Below, piece after piece: positions 5,313 through 7,279 of a stretch of 7,279 nt of DNA; position 1 is the first letter of the stretch, and every line of letters starts with the position of its first letter. The position numbers were made by a program, and so were the translations under genes. The DNA comes from Dehalococcoidales bacterium (GTDB taxonomy: Bacteria; Chloroflexota; Dehalococcoidia; Dehalococcoidales; UBA5760), in the NCBI GenBank assembly GCA_028710655.1, contig JAQTTS010000106.1, forward strand, positions 1 through 7,279. Direction: 5' to 3'. A model generated the notes under the pieces. The model made no database searches and was not told the origin of the DNA. It saw only the letters and a program-made list of their open reading frames with translations.

Positions 5313-5750
5313 GTGGAAAAGATGGTGTTAAATATAAGTCTGGATGAAATCTGCGAGGCGATGGAGGACGGCTCCTATGAAAATGAACACTTCCTCGACC
5401 TCGAAACCGGAGAAATATTGTTCGTCTCGGAATATATGGATGATGAGGAATCCGAGAAACTTAAAGAACGTATCGAGGAAGATTTCAAGCGTTACAAGAG
5501 AATACCTAAAGCCGAGTCCCATGAAGGTTACCAGGACATGGTAGATTTCATTGCCGCCGTAGATAACGAGCGCCTTGCCGAACTACTGGGGGTGGCCATT
5601 AATGGCAAGGGAGCCTTCCGCCGCTTCAAGGACGTGCTGCTCAACTATCCCGAGGAAAGGGAAAGATGGTTTCAGTTCAAAGATGAGCGGATGGAACAAA
5701 GAGTCCTCGAGTGGCTTGAAGATATAGATATGATATTATCCGGGGAGTGA
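5313..5750 (+). CDS. UPF0158 family protein
   Basis: A 145-residue acidic protein starting at GTG 5313, with GGGAG (5299-5303) 9 bases upstream. An in-frame ATG at 5322 has a poorer distance. It shows the hallmarks of the UPF0158 family: an N-terminal SLDEICEAME helix, LDLETGEILFVS (a strand pair with T-G-E), RYKRIPKAES, YQDMVDFIAAV, the signature GKGAFRRFKDVL (about 97-108), W-F-Q-F, and EWLEDIDM near the end. The length is typical. The family is widespread and uncharacterised: no enzyme activity is established that I know of, and no catalytic residues are obvious. It is the first gene of a two-gene operon. The next ATG follows its stop after 3 bases, with a GGGGAG ribosome site inside its end. 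Family assignment is confident; function is unknown. Confidence 0.9.
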   Translation: MEKMVLNISLDEICEAMEDGSYENEHFLDLETGEILFVSEYMDDEESEKLKERIEEDFKRYKRIPKAESHEGYQDMVDFIAAVDNERLAELLGVAINGKGAFRRFKDVLLNYPEERERWFQFKDERMEQRVLEWLEDIDMILSGE

Positions 5751-5753
5751 TTT

Positions 5754-6665
5754 ATGGCGTTGACTGCCAGTTTAGTGGAGCAAATAGCCGCCTGGTGCGC
5801 CGGCAGTGAGGAACTTGCCGACATACGGTCTAAGGCAAGGAGCGAATACTTCGGCTATGATGAACTGGGGGAAGTTCACTATATGGAGGGCGCCGGTGAT
5901 GTCACCAGCCGGGAGCGGCGCTTCCTGGGCTGGTTTATGCTTACCTTCAAGATGCCGGATGGACGGAGCCCGGCGGAGCTTGCCGCAGCCGCCCTCCTCA
6001 GTGGCAATGAACTTGCTTCAGCAATTGATTCACTCAAAGGGGCGAGGCATGTACTGGCGATGGTAGCCATGGTCAATCCGGGCAGAGGTTTGATTCTGAA
6101 GCTGGAAGATGAAGAGTTCACTGTCGAAAATCGCCAGATAAGCCGTATCTTCAACCGTGATGACGCCATATGTGCCTATATTATTCCCGCCGGACGGCGC
6201 GGATGGCTGGTTGGTCCCGGCTGGCTCTCCTGGCCGATAGGCATCCGGCCGGGTATGCAGGCCATGTTGAAGAAATTCCAACTCAGCCCGATAGAGATGG
6301 AGAGATTCCTGCAGCAAAGGAAAGACCCTTCGAAAGAACGCCCGAAAGTAGAGCGACCGCAAGATTCATCCCTTAAAGCAGCGGTGGCCAAGATGACAAA
6401 AGCGGCCAAAGCCGAAGGTCGCCAGAGCATGATTATGACTCCGGCACAGTGGAAGACGCTTGTGATCCCGTATATTACATCAAGTCAGATTAATGAGTTC
6501 ATTAAAGAAATCATCAAGCGGGTTGGGGCAGTCGAGTCGGTAGAGGCTGCTAACAAATGGATCGGCTTGGCCATGAACATCTGGAATAATACGCCGCAGC
6601 CGGACCGTGGCGGTAAATCACCGTTTGAAATAAGTCGGGAATACGATATTCAATCCGGCGGTTAA
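5754..6665 (+). CDS. Uncharacterised 303-residue protein, partner of the UPF0158 gene
   Basis: ATG 5754 has GGGGAG a few bases upstream (5742-5747) and follows the UPF0158 stop by 3 bases, so the pair is cotranscribed and probably works together. Residues about 1-100 are helical with a conserved-looking RERRFLGWFMLTFKMPDGRSPAE stretch (54-76). Residues about 100-165 are beta-rich (GRGLILKLEDEEFTVENR, then GRRGWLVGPGWLSWP), suggesting a small barrel. A Lys/Arg-rich linker spans about 185-220, and a helical C-terminus ends in IWNNTPQPDRGGKSPFE. From memory this last motif resembles the WNNTP...GxxPxE ends of SEC-C-associated proteins, but no SEC-C cysteine motif is present here. There is no signal peptide or membrane segment. 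It may be cargo of the serine-recombinase element. Real gene: sure. Function: unknown. Confidence 0.85.
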   Translation: MALTASLVEQIAAWCAGSEELADIRSKARSEYFGYDELGEVHYMEGAGDVTSRERRFLGWFMLTFKMPDGRSPAELAAAALLSGNELASAIDSLKGARHVLAMVAMVNPGRGLILKLEDEEFTVENRQISRIFNRDDAICAYIIPAGRRGWLVGPGWLSWPIGIRPGMQAMLKKFQLSPIEMERFLQQRKDPSKERPKVERPQDSSLKAAVAKMTKAAKAEGRQSMIMTPAQWKTLVIPYITSSQINEFIKEIIKRVGAVESVEAANKWIGLAMNIWNNTPQPDRGGKSPFEISREYDIQSGG

Positions 6666-6777
6666 TCGTCGCGCTCTACAATTCGATGAAATGTTCAATA
6701 AACCCAAGTTATTCAAGCGGGGTAACGCTCTCAAAGTAAGCCAAACGCGAATGGTCTCAATTTTTCGGCGACGCGTC

Positions 6778-6815
6778 TATCAAGTTCATTATATGGACTT
6801 GATAAGATATTTTTT
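6778..6815 (+). terminator. Possible rho-independent terminator after the UPF0158 operon
   Basis: TATCAAGT (6778-6785) and ACTTGATA (6797-6804) form a perfect 8-bp stem with an 11-base loop, followed after 5 bases by six T (6810-6815). The stem is AT-rich and therefore weak. It lies about 110 bases past the stop at 6665 and overlaps the end of the - strand ORF at 6789. Confidence 0.45.
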
Positions 6816-7064
6816 ATGTCTAAGACTATATGGTAGTGGTCCGCCTTCTAAATGCTGAATAATCTCTTTCTTTACGCCTTCTCTATCGATGGCTCTGTAA
6901 CATTCTACAGCTAAACGTGAAGATGTACTTTTTAAAACTATAAAATTATTTGAATCGGAAGCTACGCCTACGCTGGCATTATGGGTAGTGAGTGATTTTC
7001 CTTTCACAGTCTTTGTAACAATCTGGACAGACTGATAATTGTTTAGCGATACGTGATATAACAA
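6789..7064 (-). CDS. Doubtful 91-residue ORF or gene remnant
   Basis: An AT-rich ORF read from TTG 7064, with an in-frame stop three codons upstream and no SD. It is therefore either a gene with an unusual start or the 3' remnant of a longer gene. The middle (GVASDSNNFIVLKSTSSRLAVE) vaguely recalls the start of DUF4357-type domains (F-x-V-L-K-G-S-x-A-R), but the match is weak and the rest does not follow clearly. No signal peptide, membrane segment or cysteine motif is seen. It is convergent with the 5754-6665 gene and lies in DNA of clearly lower GC than the genes to its left, suggesting separate ancestry. A spurious ORF cannot be excluded. Confidence 0.35.
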   Translation of the reverse strand: MLYHVSLNNYQSVQIVTKTVKGKSLTTHNASVGVASDSNNFIVLKSTSSRLAVECYRAIDREGVKKEIIQHLEGGPLPYSLRHKKYLIKSI

Positions 7065-7149
7065 AAAGTATTATGTTACATCGTATCAGAGCTTTCAAAC
7101 TGGTAAGAAGGAATGAAATGATTTAGAGGGGTAAAGACCCTGTAACTAT

Positions 7150-7279
7150 TTACCGGTTATCATTAGATGCCGAAGTTGATCTTGCCTTTCGTATACAAAA
7201 AAACACGATTAAACCCGTAATTACAATTCCTGCTGCTATAAAGATAATGATGATAAGGTTATTATTTTTGGATGTAAGT
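7150..7279 (-). CDS. C-terminal end of a tail-anchored membrane protein (partial)
   Basis: The - strand is open from the window edge to TAA at 7152-7150, giving 42 residues. After LTSKNNN there is a strongly hydrophobic run of about 20 residues (starting LIIIIFIAAGIVITGLIV, then FF), then C-I-R-K-A-R and a polar Ser/Asn tail. This is a clear transmembrane helix with a positive cytoplasmic side, typical of the C-terminal anchor of a surface protein or the last helix of a membrane protein. It is too short to be listed by simple ORF cut-offs. The family cannot be named from this end. An inverted repeat, GGTAAA (7130-7135) and TTTACC (7149-7154), overlaps its stop codon and might contribute to termination. 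Confidence 0.5.
   Translation of the reverse strand, partial: LTSKNNNLIIIIFIAAGIVITGLIVFFCIRKARSTSASNDNR

Noticed and set aside
7127..7154. Hairpins near the end of the right-edge - strand gene as a terminator
   Set aside because: Short stems (AGGG/CCCT, GGTAAA/TTTACC) without a proper T-run; noted only as a possible contribution to termination.
1..7279. CRISPR arrays, tRNA or rRNA genes, transposase or insertion sequences with inverted ends
   Set aside because: No regularly spaced multi-copy repeat, cloverleaf or rRNA-like segment, and no transposase motif was seen; the 19-bp repeat has only two copies.

Overview
The window is bacterial, mid-GC over most of its length, with strong Shine-Dalgarno (SD) sites and tightly packed operons. 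Several families (a tyrosine recombinase with an internal zinc ribbon, a Cys-rich large serine recombinase, a UPF0158 protein) recall Chloroflexota/Dehalococcoidia or Bacillota genomes. That assignment rests on memory of families, not on a search, and is weak. No rRNA, tRNA or CRISPR array was seen.

Region 1 (1 to about 2290, + strand) is a compact operon. It holds the end of a Met/Gly-rich membrane protein, a small transglutaminase-like protein, a 67-residue exported or membrane-anchored protein with a textbook C2H2 zinc finger, two related beta-sandwich-like proteins, and a tyrosine recombinase whose start overlaps the preceding stop (ATGA). The recombinase at the end suggests an integrated element of unknown type; the other products look like envelope, surface or particle proteins rather than core metabolism.

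Region 2 (about 2260 to 4781, - strand) is a second mobile element. A large serine recombinase gene runs leftwards into the tyrosine recombinase gene and ends on a stop codon inside it. The tyrosine recombinase loses homology just after its HxxR motif and lacks its LGH block and catalytic tyrosine. The simplest reading is that a serine-recombinase element integrated into the integrase gene of the first element, giving nested mobile elements. Upstream of the serine recombinase on the same strand are a small acidic-tailed protein and a ribbon-helix-helix/zinc-ribbon regulator. The regulator has a good sigma-70-type promoter placed so that its transcript would be nearly leaderless, overlapped by TGTCA/TGACA half-sites.

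Region 3 (4782-5312) is noncoding, with a 29-nt-period pair of 19-bp repeats, several hairpins and a TATAAT promoter. Region 4 (5313-6665, + strand) is a two-gene operon: a UPF0158 protein and an uncharacterised 303-residue protein. These may be cargo of the serine-recombinase element; its right end is not seen in this window.

Region 5 (6666-7279) is clearly AT-richer. It has a likely terminator, a doubtful 91-residue ORF or gene remnant, and the C-terminal end of a tail-anchored membrane protein reading in from the right edge on the - strand.
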